From NCBI GenBank assembly GCA_013399855.1, contig VXAY01000769.1, positions 652,959 to 716,958 on the forward strand: a DNA stretch of 64,000 nt, written 5' to 3'. The notes below the pieces were generated by a model. The model made no database searches, had not been told where the DNA came from, and worked only from the letters and a program-made list of their open reading frames with translations. This document shows positions 23,431 to 36,201 of the stretch, one piece after another; position 1 is the stretch's first letter, and the number at the start of each line of letters is the position of its first letter. The position numbers and the translations under genes are program-made. The stretch is from Oxyruncus cristatus. Its lineage: Eukaryota > Chordata > Aves > Passeriformes > Cotingidae.

Positions 23431-23997
23431 CAGAGAACTGAGCTTTGGTTCAAATCTTCAAGGATCATTCCTGATGATAAGCTGTGCCTCCTCTGGAGAA
23501 ACAGCATATCCATATTTCTTTCTTTCTCCCTCAAGGTAATTCATCTGTGTGCAATCGCAAGAATTTGATCTCATCACAATTACAGAGATATGGTGGGACA
23601 TCTTACATGACTGAAATGTTGCCACGAACGGCTACACACATTTGCAAATGCTGCCATGAATAGCTGCACACAGAAAGGTGAGGTTGTGGAGTTGTCCTCT
23701 ATGTAAGAGAATACTTGGAATGTACAAGAGCTCCGTGTCAGGGAGGATGACAAGTGAGCTGAGAGTTTTTAGGTTAGGATTAAAGGGTAGACTGGCAAGG
23801 ATGACATTGTTGTGGGTGTTTGCTACAGGCTACCTGATCAGAAGGAGGAAGAAGATAGGGCTTTTTACAGACAGATGAAGCTATCTCACAGTCACAGGCC
23901 CTGGTTCTCATGGGGGACTTCAAACACCCTGACAACTGCTGAAGAAACAACAAAGCAAGGAAAAAACAATTCAGGAGGTTCTTGAAAGCATTGATGA

Positions 23998-24030
23998 TTA
24001 TTTTCTGCTTTGGGTCTGGCTGAGGTGGAA
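23998..24030 (+). mobile_element. Short LTR B 5'-end remnant
   Basis: TTTGGGTCTGGCTGAGGTGG followed by AAATTAACT matches the start of the avian LTR B type (compare GGGTCTGACTGCGATG at 2181). It breaks off into LTR A sequence in the opposite orientation. Confidence 0.45.
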
Positions 24031-24608
24031 ATTAACTGAATTTATTACCAATCAAAATCGGAGTAGGATAATGAGATGTAAAAAAAAATCTTAAAAACAC
24101 CTTCCCCCACCCTTCCCCTCATTCCCAGGCTCCACCTCCTCCCCCCTCCCCCAGCAGTGCAGGGAGAGGGAGAGTGGGGGTTACCATCAGTTCATTACAC
24201 ATTGTTTCTCCCACTGCTCAGGGAGACTAATCCTTCCCCTGTTCCTGCGTGGGTTCCCTCACACAAGAGATAGTTCTCCACAAACTTCTCCAGTGTGAGT
24301 CTGTCCCACAGGATACAGTTCTTCACAAAGTGGTCTAACATAGGTCACTTTTTTCCACAGGGCGTAGTCCTTCTGCCACAGCCTGCTCCAATGTGGGTCC
24401 CTCACAGGGTCACAAATCCTACCAGCAAACCTGCACCAGTGTGGGCTTCTCTCTCCATGGATCTACAGGTCCCTGCCAGGAGCCTGGTCTAGCATGGGCT
24501 TCCCACAGGACCATGGCTATGGCCTTCTTTCAGGCATCCACCTGCTCTGGTGTGGCTCTCCTCCATGGGCTGCAGGTGGATCTCTGCATCCCTGTGGTCC
24601 TCCATGGA
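24031..24608 (-). mobile_element. LTR A copy 2, truncated
   Basis: Plus-strand CTGAATTTATTACCAATCAA, CTAATCCTTCCCCTG, the reiterated CTCCA[T/C]GGGCTGCAGGTGGA motif and CTCCATGGACTG align with the reverse complement of LTR A copies 3 and 1. Only the 3' half (reiterated motif to poly(A) signal) is left. The U3/TATA part and the terminal U5 segment are missing. CR1 continues directly after the right edge. Confidence 0.8.
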
Positions 24609-25527
24609 CTGTCAAAGCCAGGCCTCAGGAATACTTGACCCAAGAGACCCAGGAGAAGACCCAGAAAATGGAAGATTTTCCTTTAGTTGAGGAGGATTGA
24701 ATTATAGACAATTTTGTCATGCTTGACATAAACGAGTCCATGGGATTGGATGCACCAAAGAGTGCTGAGGGAACTTCTGGACATCATTGCTAGACCACTC
24801 TCAGTTAGCTTTGAAAGGCTGTGGTGATCAGGAGATGTGTATGACGACTGGAAGAAAGCAAATGTCTCACCAGTCATCAAAAAGGGCAAAGAGGAGGACC
24901 CAGGGAATGACTGGCCAGTCAACCTCACCTTAATTCCTGGAAAAGTGATGGAACAGCTCAGCCTGGAGGCCATCTCTAACCACTTGGATGACAAGAAGGT
25001 GATCAGGAGTAGTCAGCATGATTGTCTTCTATGATGGGACTACTGAATGAATAAATGAGGGGAGAGAAGTGGGTGTTGCCTACCTCGAACTTCAGCAAGT
25101 CTTTTGACACTTTATCAGTGTCAAAAGATATTTAAAAGCTGTCTGGACACAATCCTGAGTAATGTGCTCCAGGACACCCTGCTTGACCAGGAAGGTTGGA
25201 CTAGATGACTTCCAGCGATCCCTTCCAACCTTATCCATTCTGTGAACTTTTGTTATTTTTGAGCACTGAAATTAGAGTACTCTTTATATTAATTATCTAA
25301 CTGAAATTCTAATTTTGGGACAGTCTTTGAAATAATGCTGATACAGAGACTGACAGTGTTATCGTTATAAGAAACTGTTTATTTTTACCAACTTCTAGTC
25401 GTTGTACTCTTATTTTCCATCTTGAATGCCTGCCTGTGGTTGATTTTTCTTTCTGTGTGTTTTTTTCTCTGTTATTGTATGGTAGGATTACCACATATAG
25501 TGCCTAGTCCAAACATTGTATTGTATC

Positions 25528-25722
25528 TGGTGGGACGCTGGGACAGGCTCCCCAGGGCTATGGTCATGTCTCCAAACCTAACAGAGCTTAGGAAGTGTTT
25601 GGACAACACTCTCAGGCACACAGAAGGATTGCTGGGGTGTCCTGCACAGGACAAGGAGTTGGTCTTGATGATCCTGATGGGTCCCTTCCAACTTAGTTTA
25701 TTCTGTGATTCTGTGATTTCTT
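25528..25722 (+). mobile_element. CR1 3'-end fragment
   Basis: Reads RWDRLPRAMVMSPNLTELRK, CLDNTLRHTEGLLG in frame (25535-25640), then the CR1 3' untranslated words TTGATGATCCTGATGGGTCC and TTCCAACTTAG with two ATTCTGTG units ending near 25720. It belongs to a different CR1 subtype from the copy ending at 25236, judging by the C-terminal wording. Confidence 0.9.
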
Positions 25723-28700
25723 TTACATCTGTGATAACGATTGATGCTTCATTCTGAATACCAGACAGAAGGTAAAATACTTATTAAAAGGTATTAATGT
25801 TTATCTTCCTTTACCTCTGATTATTTTTTTAATAAGATGACTTTCTTATAGAACTAAGCTAACCTGAACTGCATATTTTATGTCCTAGGGTTAGTAGAAA
25901 AAGCAAGGGAAAAAAACAAACACACAAACAAACAAAATCAACTCATATACATACAAAATATGTCAGTAGCTGAATTTTTTTAAAAAAATCTGCTGGTGTT
26001 TGCTTACATCTATTGCACAAAAGTTGTAACTGTCAAGCAGAATGAAAGAAATGTTAGGTGAAATTTGTTTGTTTGAAGGAGTATCAGTCCATATCTCTCA
26101 TTCATGCCCTAGATTTGGAGCTACAGCCTGTGCAGGAAACACAGATATGCTACTTATATTTATGGTTCTTTACTTTTTAAAGAGGCAAGATATCACTTAA
26201 CATTTAACATATAGTGACATCTTGCCTTCATGGTTTAGTTTCCACATGAGGCAGATCATCCAACAAATATAAACTAGACTTTCACCTTGCTGTAAGGCAA
26301 TGCCTCCCAGCTCCTACCAAACTCACAATGAAAATAGGCAAGTAACACATAAAAACGTGAATTTCTGCCCTGTGAAAGGTGACAGGCTCAAAACCTGTTA
26401 AGTTCTGAACTAAACCAAAAGTTCTTACTTCTGTGAGAGCCAGTATTCCATTTGGGCTGAATCTGTAATCCAGACAGAGGTGGATATAGGAGTTTTCGTG
26501 CTGGAGACAGATGAAGTACAACAGAGTGGCTGGTCAGTGCTGTCTTTTCTAGAAGAGTAAGTGTTTCCTAAGCCAAACACCTCCACGGAGTAGTGTTTTA
26601 TTAGTGTACCCACCAGTAACTCAAACTGGGTTCCTGTGCTCAGATTCTGAGTGTAGTTGTTTCTCTCCCTAAACAGTATCACTGTGGTAATGTTTAAAGT
26701 TGAAAGAAGTGATTATGTGTGTGACCTTCATATTTTATTTTCAGGTTCACAAGGCCTGTAGAGAATATCTCAGACATAATAGCACCCACTTAGCTGTTAG
26801 ATAAATCTGGAATCTCTAGCAGATTCAAAACTGCTTTTTGTTTGTGAGATGCTTTGGTTTGTGCATTTCTCCAGCTGAATCTTTTTAGCACATTCTCAGG
26901 GAATTTGCCTCTAGGAAGACTGCAATTTCATTTTGGAGAAGAAAAAAGTACACATTTAAAATCTTTTGTTTCAGTTGTACTGCTGGACTAGCTCACTAGT
27001 TCTTCAGGCAAATGCACTTTTCTGTCTTTAGGTCTGCCCAGAATCACAACAAACTAGAGTGGTATACATGTTCAAAGAAATGGCTGCAATGATCCAGCCT
27101 CAAGATTGATTCTATATCTACAAACCTTGCTAAGACCCATACATCACCTTACATTTCTGTCTTAATAAAAAGAATGTTTGGGGGTTTTTTTTCCTCTTTC
27201 TCTCATTTTTCTAGCTTTCAGTCTTTGAAGTTTTTTTCTTTTTTTTTTTCTTTTTTTTTTTTTATTTCTAACTTGTAGTGCTTTAAAAAATAATTTTCTG
27301 CTCTCATTCATCCGTTTTCAGTTTCATTGTGGTACCTCAGGGTTTTATTTTTCTCTCCAACTTTGTCTTTTTTTTTTTAATACAACTTTGACAAGTACAG
27401 TATTAGAAGTTTCTTTCTAAGGACCTCCCACTCTAGCAACCATTCAATACAAAAGAAAATCTATATTTTGCAGATCATTTACCATGCCTACACTGTCTGC
27501 ACACAGAACAAATATAGAAGAAAACATTGATGCTGAGCAAATGGTGAACAACATAAAATAATGAATCTTACCAAGTACTGGCATTTGCTAATGTAATACT
27601 CTTCCTATCATATTGAACTGCTTACCCAGTTTTTTAATTTAATAAGAATATAAGGAGACCTGAACACCCAAATTTTGAATAGCAGGTATTTAGGAACATG
27701 AGAAACTAAAATAAGAGCACTGAATTTCATGATGACTTTTTAAAATTGGAAGCCCGTGTTTCAGCTATATTTGACAGTCATAATACCGTGGAGTGTTTCC
27801 AGGAAGAAGTTTCATTTGGAATCTGATTCAGAGAGATAGTCAGGGAGCAAGGAATGCATGTCAGGTATAAATGGTAGCTTCAGTAGACTAGAAAGCCTCA
27901 CTACAAAATAATAAACAAAACCAATTAGCATTTTAACAGCTAAATCAAGGAAAGAAAATTGCACAAAAAGAAGGGTAAATAATGTCTTTTTTTCTCAAAA
28001 GACAATTTAAAAGAACAGAGTGAATCCAAGAACAATGATATATTTCTGACAGCTGAGTTCCATTTTGTTTGCCTTACAAAAGAATAATTAATGTATGGTC
28101 TCTGTAAAAGCAGTTGGTTTATTATATTACTTTAATAAAATATTTCTTTTTTCTGTTTTATTTCTTCAAACTTGTGTATCTCTGGTACATCCCCTTTACC
28201 ACTCTTCCCATGAAACAAAATTAGCAAGAAGTGAGGCATTTACGCCTTTTGGTTTCGTTTACACCATTTGCAATTTATGCATGTTTAATGCCTTATCATT
28301 TAGTAATTGGTACATCTTGTTTTGTAAGGGAATTTTTTTGTAAAAATGGACTTCATGAGTTCTTAAAATTTCAGGGCAGCTCTGCTAAAAATGCCCCTAG
28401 CCAGGGAATGCTGCCGAAGCAATGGGAAGGACTCACACAAAGGAGTAAGCCCTTCTTGATGGTTATGGAGTCTCTCAGGTGCACCCACCGGCTCCAGAAG
28501 GAATTTCATGTTCCTTTGGTTTTCCTCAGAGACTGTACCTGTGACAAGTTTACTAAAAGTACAGGGTAAAGAAGTTTCCTTGAGATTTGAAAGGGACATG
28601 AATGATCTCTTCATCAGGATATTATGAGGGTGATATTATAAAGAAGTGACAGAAGACGAGATTTATTTAAAATACATTTCTAATCTATTTCCTTTTCTTT

Positions 28701-29964
28701 TTAAAGGACAAAACAAATTAACAAATTAACTTTGTTTTCTACCTTTCTTATACTTTTGAGCTCTTCATTTTTCTCTTTGAGAAAAACGAAGTCCATTTGG
28801 AACACAATTCTCTTTCCTCTCCATGTCCATTCATTGGGCTGCCAGAACAAGAAAAAATCAATTCAGGCAGTCTCTTGGAATTCAGCCCAAAGAAAATCCA
28901 AGACCCCCAAGGTCAGTTTTGGAAGGTGAATAAATAAAAAGCAAAAATATGCAGCAAGCTTATGATCTTAATAAGACACATTAAAGGAACTTTTCCTCTG
29001 TGAAGTACGAAACATTCCCTTAAATCATAGTGCTTAAATCCTGTCAAATTACTTATCCAGTGCTCATATAACACCCTTTGTTATGATTATCTGTTTGCTT
29101 GTAGGTACTGAAAACTGCTCAATAAGTATACATATTTTTTTTTTCGAGGAGGAGCATTCCTGGGGTAAACCAATTTCAAACAAGTTAATCAGAAAAAAGG
29201 TGAAAGAATAATAGTGCTGACAGACAAACACTTCTCCATTCTTTCATCTTTGAAAAAGAATTAAGCAAATGAAAAAATTAAAGACTGATATACTGTTTGT
29301 AGCAAACAAATAATGATGCAGTTTGAATGCAATAAAACTGCTGCTAATAAATTTGTGGTAAGGCACAGTGTTTAAACACTCCAGAAATTTACAAGAAGGA
29401 GAAAGAAGAAAGAAGCATGAGGGATGCATAAAATACACATTTCAGGGGCTGGGGTTTTTTGTATATTTTAAATTATATATAGTAAACTTAAATTGAATTT
29501 ATTTTCTACCTAAAATAATATTTATAAAAGCACAAAATCACAAATAATGGTGACGGAAATTCATTTAAGATTTAAATTTTAAAACTGTTTTTATATACTA
29601 AATTAACCATCTGGTTCTTTAAAGATAAATATATTAACTGCATGAATTTACTTCAAGCTAGTGTGTAATCTAATTTCTCTAAGAAAGAGCCATGCAAATG
29701 TGGGACAAGGAAGACTTCTTTAAGCTTCTTTATTTTTAAGTGTGAAGAATGCCAGGGTAAGGAGGTTAGAAAATTTTGCTAGTATATTAAACCAACCTAA
29801 TGTTCTCTTTGAGAAGATCAGTTGTTCAACTCACCAAATTTTTTCTGTTTACTACACTAGGAATATATTTTTTATGTTACATTCTCTTCATCTGTAATAT
29901 TTCTGTTTCTAGCTGAACTTTAGCTGAATAAAACACAGAACTTGGGGGTTTTGGTGATGTGTTG
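25723..29964. other. AT-rich sequence without recognised genes
   Basis: No family recognised. T-rich runs occur at 27189-27263 and near 27369-27380. Open frames at 26282-26682 (minus) and 28231-28614 (both strands) lie in slightly less AT-rich patches but show no domain that I recognise. Confidence 0.5.
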
Positions 29965-29969
29965 GTTTA

Positions 29970-30286
29970 CACAACACTGAACCTGCTGGCAACAGATGGA
30001 GTACACCTTTCTCAAAGAGGGAAACAGATCTTTCTACAGAAGTTAACAGACCTCATTAAAAAAGCTTTAAACTAGAGTTGAAGTGGGAAAGAGATAAAAC
30101 CAGGCTGTATTAAGGTGGGGTTTGGTCTGTTTTCCCAAGTAACAAATGGTTGGACAAGAGGAAATGGTGACAAGTTGTGCCAGGGGAGGTTTGGATTGGA
30201 TAATAAGAAAAATTCTTCACTAGAAGGTCAGAGTTAGTGATTTTAAAAGAAGTCTTTTCAAACCTAAACGATTCTATGATTTAACT
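29970..30286 (+). mobile_element. CR1 remnant: ORF1 C-terminus fused to 3' end
   Basis: TDGVHLSQRGKQIFLQKLTD runs in frame from 29992 to a natural stop at 30073-30075, the C-terminal end of CR1 ORF1 (esterase-like protein). About 30 bp later the sequence continues as the CR1 3' region: GGTTTGGTCTGTTTTCCCAA, then TGCCAGGGGAGGTTTGGATT and a terminal GATTCTATGATT. All of ORF2 apart from its extreme end is absent, so this is an internally deleted copy. Confidence 0.85.
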
Positions 30287-33200
30287 GCTATTTCTATCAT
30301 ATTTGGGTTTTATTTACCTTTCAATACTTCTCTGTATTGGAACATAAATTTTCTCTTTTTTTTTTCTTTTTTTTTTCGAATTTCAGCAAGGTCCAGAATT
30401 AACTTAAGGAGAAGTACAGTATAACACCCAATCAACAGTAATTTTAAGATCTATACTGCATACTGCATCCATTCATATCTTACTAGTGTTCCATAATTGT
30501 GCTTTGACCCTTACCATTTTGAAGGTTAATTGTTCAGAGTTAGGGCTTTAAGTTCTACTTCTTCTTTTTTTTTTCTTCTTTAGGAACAATTTTTCTGATA
30601 ATATGGGGATTTAAAGGTATGTTGTTCATTTCTCCCATTTCTGACAGGCACAGAAGTTCAAGTGTGACAGGCATAGGAGGATGTAAAATTTAGTTATTAG
30701 GTAGGATGGGAAGAACAGGAGGAAAGCACTTTTCATTTTAAGGTTTTTATGCTACATTTTCTGTTCTGTGGTTTCCATTATACAACATTCACACACTTCA
30801 GACTCACAATAGTTGTAGCCAGTTAGAGGTTGTTGTCTGAATCACTGATAGCTTCTTCTGTCCGCTGCAAATATGTTACAGGAATTAAAAAACTTAACCA
30901 TTCATTTGAGCTTTGTTTATTTCCTGGGAATAACTAAACCATCAGAACAGGACAGATCTTTGGAATAAACATCCCCAAAACAATTTTCTGTTCTTTTTTT
31001 GTTTTCTTAGCACATAAAAAGATGTAACAGGTAATCTAACTCTTATGAGTTGGAACTGTGTAGATATAGCCAAGGTCTCACTGAATTGTGTTTTTCATTA
31101 GTGGATGAATAGAGGTTAAAGTAATCTAAACCTGGAAATGACCAAAAACTGAAGTTCTTCCAGTAAAGGCTATTTCGCAAAAGATGGGGAACACTTTTAA
31201 AATAATTATTAGGCACAAAACAGAGTTCTATTTCAGGGTCTAATCCTCAGATATGTGGCTTTTTTAGGATTTTATACAGGTGAACTAAGATTTTAATAAT
31301 GCTCTTGCTTTTTCGGCTCTCTCCATGGATTACATGAGAGGTGTGACTTCAAAATTTTTCTTTCTAAGGGTCTTATGTTTTCCATAAGGGTCTCGTGAAA
31401 TATTTAATAGTGTGTGGTGGAAAAGGAAGCATTAATTTATAAATTATCTGAATTAACAATGTACTGCATGATTGACTAAAAATGAAGGAAAATTAACTCA
31501 GGGATCTCTAGTCAGTTTGCCTTTCTTCGGTATTTGCTGATTTCTAAAAGCTTCCATCTGCTGTAGCACCAAAATATAATTAGATTTGCATCTAGACTAT
31601 AAAAATTTAAGAGCAACAGCATGCTATATTATGTTGTAGGTCTTGCTGCTACATTTTTATTTATATTGTTATTGATTATCAGTCTACTCTGATGAAGTTT
31701 TGTAGTGTCTTTTATTTTTTCTTTTCTTTCATATCACAGTGTTGTCAATAAACTCCTGTCTCTGCAGAAAGTACACACTTACATAATTCTTTGATAAGAT
31801 TTTTTGTTTTACTGAAGTCTTTTGTTTTCCTTCATGAATCTCCCTTGATCATACTGGTTAAAGAAAGTAGCAATGAAAGGATGGATACTTATCTCTCTAC
31901 TAAATGAAGAGCCAATTCTTTGTTGTTATTTTAGTCAGAGAGATAGAATAAGGACAAACAGACATTTCTTGCTGCAGGGTGCATGTTTCTCTTGGAAATG
32001 CAGCTTATCAGAGTACAAGTCCTTCAGCCATGTGAGCACAAAGGAAGGAAGCAAAGGTACATGCATAGTTAGATAAAATTAAAATTGTGTAATAGAGTTG
32101 GACACAGCTTTACAGAATAGACAGATTAAAAAATGCTGATTGTCAAGGTAGATAAAGTAGTTAATGTATCCTTTTCCAGGATCAAATAAAAACCAAAAAA
32201 AGAACTGTGATTCACAGATGATTCTCTGTATTCAGTGGAGCTTCCCATCCAGACCACAGAGCTCTCTAGAGATTCCTTTCATCTTGCAGCCAGGCTCTTT
32301 TCCAAAGCATTTTCTATGGTGCATGTCTAGATGTTCCAGCTGAAGGAAATGAAGTTGCGCACACAGAGAAAAAGTACAGACGAACATATGAAGACCACAG
32401 TGCAAACACAACACAACTCCCTGAATTGGGTGACTACTGCTTTTCAAAACCCATAATTTCATTCTACATCCAAAATTTGAAGTTCTGATAAAATTTTAGC
32501 TAAATAAACTGACAGAACATAATGTTTAATTTTTATTTTAAACGTATTTTAAATAAACATATTAATGGAATTATAAGATCCAAATTTTAAACTCTATAAA
32601 ATTAATATGTGTTTACCTCATACAATAATATTGTATAATGATATATTTTTATGACATTTCTTTAATATAGAATGAGTAATCACGTTCTGAGTTTATCACA
32701 ATGCAAGAAAGATACAAAGACTATCTACAGGGTTTATGTATTTCTAAAAGATGTACTTCTATTGCTCTAAACTATTGGTTTAGAATTCTAAACCAGCAAG
32801 ATCTATTTATCTTTAATTTTGGTGGGGTTTTTTTAACATTTTCTCCTTTCTCCTATTTATTTAAACCAGAGAATGTACATACTACTGGGGAGTCTAAAAG
32901 AATGGCCAGAACTTAGTCAAAATGGCACAGTGTCTAATGCCTGTAAAATAAAGGAGTCAAGATGAAAAATCTATAATGTAAAACAAAAGCCACAGCAAAG
33001 TTATACTGAGATATTCTGGCTACATTAAGAGAAAACTCATATTTAGGAAATTTATGAGAATAATCTGTCAAATTTTATTTTTAATGTGTCTTTATTTTAA
33101 TTAGTAAAGATATAAAAAGCCTCACAAAACTAGAATAGTGATGAGGAAAAACATTGTTACAAGTTAATATCATGTAAACAATTAGCTTTATATACCACTT

Positions 33201-33491
33201 TACACTGATTTATACACAATATCTTCAAGAACTGAGTCAAATTCTTTCTTTTGATTTGCTGATTTGACATTAGCAGCATTATATGAGTTAGATATTTGGT
33301 AAATTGCCCTAACCCAAAGGATCTCATGAACCTATTTCTCCTTTGAGATTTTTTACCTGTGACTAAAGTTTCTCTGAGGTCATTGCATTATGCCATTAAA
33401 CAAATATTTTCACAAATATATCCCATCTTCTTTTTTATTCCTATTCCTTCAATGCTTCATTGCTCATGGATTTTATTACACTATCTCCCTA
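30287..33491. other. AT-rich sequence without recognised genes
   Basis: No family recognised. T-runs occur at about 30357-30377 and 30566-30574. Confidence 0.5.
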
Positions 33492-34475
33492 TGTGGTGAG
33501 TTGACTCTGGCTGGTTGCCAGGTGCCCACCAAAGCCTCTCAATTGCTCCCCTCTGCAATTGGCCAGGTGAGAAAAAATATAATGAAATGTTCATGAATTG
33601 AGATAAGGACCAGGAGACATCAGTGACCAAATACCATCATGAGCAAAACAGATTTGAATTGGGGAAATAAACTGAATTTATTACCAGCAAAAACAGAGCA
33701 GGACAACAAGATGCAAAAAAATTCCTAGAAGTACCTTCCTTCTGCCCTTTCCTCCTTCCCAGGCTATACTTCCTTCCCCCCAGTGGCACAGGGAGACAGG
33801 AAATGAGAGTTACAGTCAGTTCATCACATATTGTTCCTGCTGCTGCTCAGGGAGATTCCTTCCCTGCTTCAGCATGTGGTCCCTCCCACAGGATACAGCT
33901 CTTCACAAAGTGGTCCAGTGGGTCCCTTTCCACAGGGTGCATTCCTTCAGGCACCACTTTCTCCACGAGCCCGCTCCAGCATGGACTTCCCACAGCGCCA
34001 TAGCCGTGGCCTTCTTTCAGGCATCCACCTGCTCTGTCATGGGTCTCCTCCATGGGCTGCAGGTGGACCTCAGCATTCCCATTGACCTCCATGGTCTGCA
34101 GAGGAGCAGCCCTTTTCACCATGGTCTTCACCGTGGGCTGCAGGGAATCTCAGCTCTGGCACCTGGAACACCTCCTTCCCCTCCTTCTCCACTAACCTTG
34201 TTGTCCACAGAGCTGTTCCTCTCACATATTCTCACTCCACTCTTCTCTGGCTGCAATTACATTTGAGCAATAACTTTTTTTCCTCTTCTCAAATGCATTA
34301 TCACAGGGGTACTACTAGCTTCTCTGATTACCTCAGTCTTGGTCAGCAGTGGGTCTATCCTGGAGCCGGCTGACACTGGCTCTGCCGGACATGGGAGAAG
34401 CTTCTGGCAGCTTCTCACAGAAGCCAACCCTGTATCCGCTGCAATGCTAAAACCTGTCCATGCAAGTGCAACACA
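33492..34475 (-). mobile_element. LTR A copy 3: solo LTR, 984 bp
   Basis: On the minus strand it starts TGTGTTGCACTTGCATGG and ends CCAGAGTCAACTCACCACA. It includes the block GAGAATATGTGAGAGGAACA, the reiterated CTGCAGCCCATGGAGG motif, and an AATAAATTCAGTTTATT poly(A) region (plus 33665-33690). This is the most complete copy of the family here. No clear 5-bp target duplication is seen at the TG/CA ends; TCCCT occurs near both ends with a 1-bp offset. Confidence 0.85.
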
Positions 34476-36201
34476 ATCCCTTATATCTTTTGCCAAAAAA
34501 AGTTCTAATCATCTCCAGTTCTTTTCTATGTTGTCCTCATTCTTCTTTCCAGTTTTCTGCTTCTTCCCTCCAAATCTTCTAATTTCTATTCTTTCTTAAG
34601 AAAAATCTCATTATAACACTTTGCCTTCAAATTTATAACATATCTATGCTCTCAGATTTTTTATGAGTGATTTCACTGTTTCCCAAATAACTCATAATTG
34701 CCTTCAAGCTAGTGTTCCCTTCTGTCAAGAAAATTAAAGCCTGGACTAGCCCACTAACCTACTTCTCAACCAGTTTGGGTAAACAGCATACATAAGCCCC
34801 AACAGTTAGGTTTGGGGGGGGCGGGGTTATACACTAAGAGAATAGCTGAACATTTTTTTTTTTTTTATCAGAAGATTGTTTTCTCTGCCTCTAAGATTTT
34901 CCCCTTTCTTACTCAGAGCATGGTGAGAAAGTATCTAGAAACAGAGGAGCCCTTCAGATTGCAAAACAAACAGTCTTCTGGCTTGTGGTGGAAGAGACAG
35001 AAAAATACATCTTCTGAAACTACTTCCTCCTGCTCCATTCTTTGCATTCCAATTCTCTTGCATCCAGCTTAAAACCTAAAAAAATCCCCCAGAGAAGTAT
35101 AGGTGTCTTCTCACAATGAAATTTTGTGTAGTCATTATATTTATATTACAGCTATATCTATACCTATGGTTTATGTAAATCAATTACAGGGTAAAGACAT
35201 AGTGTTCCAATTATATATATATAATTTGTACTATGTTCAGTCAAATTCAAAACATTACAATTGTTACTTTTGGATGTAAAACAAGATCTGAGGATGTCAA
35301 GACATCAAACATAGGATCAGATTTCTACTCCAAAGCATAAAGCTGGGGTGAGGGAGGGACAGCAAATCACAGGTATTTTCAGAATCAAGGGCCTAGTGTG
35401 AGTGCAGTCATGAATTTAAATGTCAAATGCTTGTACTCATTAAACTGTGCTTAGTAAATGCTGATTAATGCCTAGAAATGGTGAACCTCAAAACAAAATC
35501 TAAATACCTCTACTTCTTCATTTTTTAGATATTTAATTTGGATATATTTCTGAATTCATAGGAATCTCTTTGCTACATTAAAACTCATAACTTTCATAAA
35601 TCTTTATCAACAAATTAGAACATTAACATATTTGTAGACAATAATCCAACTTTTGACATATTGGTCTTAAACTCACAAAAGGAAAAGAAAACCAAAAAAC
35701 ACAAAGAGGATTTTAATAACCTATACAATTACTATTAATAATTAGATACTGATTAAGACTGAGATTTCCACAGAAATTGCTGAAGCTAGAATATTTCCAT
35801 TTTAGATGAAGTTTGCAAGGCACAACACAAAAGTCTTGTGAATAGTTACTTTTTGTCTGAGCGTGAGAGCAAAAAGCAAAGAACAAGGAAAATATGTCAG
35901 CTACTTCTATGTAACAAGGACAATACCTTTACTAAGTATACACTAATGTGTTACTACTAAGATAATATAAAAATTGGATTACAGGGAGTTAAATTATATA
36001 TTTGCTTTCTTCTGCTTATAATATGAGAATAATTAAAATGTACTGATCTCTAATAAGTAAGAAAATGCCCTGGAACTCTTGTAGACAATATCTTAGAGAT
36101 TTCACTTTATAATAGACTTACATTAATTTTCACTATCTTAAAATAATATACAATATTTCATTTAATATTTCATTTCTTAGTCAAAATTGAATCTTAGTTC
36201 C
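34476..36201. other. Sequence between two LTR A copies, no genes recognised
   Basis: AT-rich sequence with no retroviral reading frames, no primer-binding site next to either LTR and no polypurine tract that I could place. A G-rich run (GGGGGGGGCGGGG type) lies at about 34814-34826. Confidence 0.6.

Larger units (their letters stand above)
23530..25236 (+). mobile_element. CR1 LINE, endonuclease plus RT parts, interrupted by LTR sequence
   Basis: The left part (23530-23997) is the APE-type endonuclease: EFDLITITEIWWD with the catalytic Glu codon at 23585-23587, DDIVVGVCYRLPDQ-type block near 23800-23850, and LMGDFKHPDNCW near 23908-23945, where the usual GDFN has Lys for Asn. After LTR-derived sequence the match resumes at about 24609 with KARPQEYLTQETQE, MEDFPLVEED, NKSMGLDAPKS-like and KKANVSPVIKKGKEEDPGND (24850-24915). 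It then skips most of RT to a 3' end with GACTAGATGACTTCCAGCGA and ATTCTGTG (to 25236). Roughly 250 codons are missing at the LTR junction and most of RT is missing before the tail. Confidence 0.85.

Noticed and set aside
26282..26682. Overlapping minus-strand frames of 79 and 85 codons as a possible host exon
   Set aside because: The frames differ, no domain or splice-site context supports them and the composition is not coding-like.
28231..28614. 112- and 83-codon frames on opposite strands as a gene
   Set aside because: They overlap antiparallel with no recognised family and no start context or splice signals that I can support.
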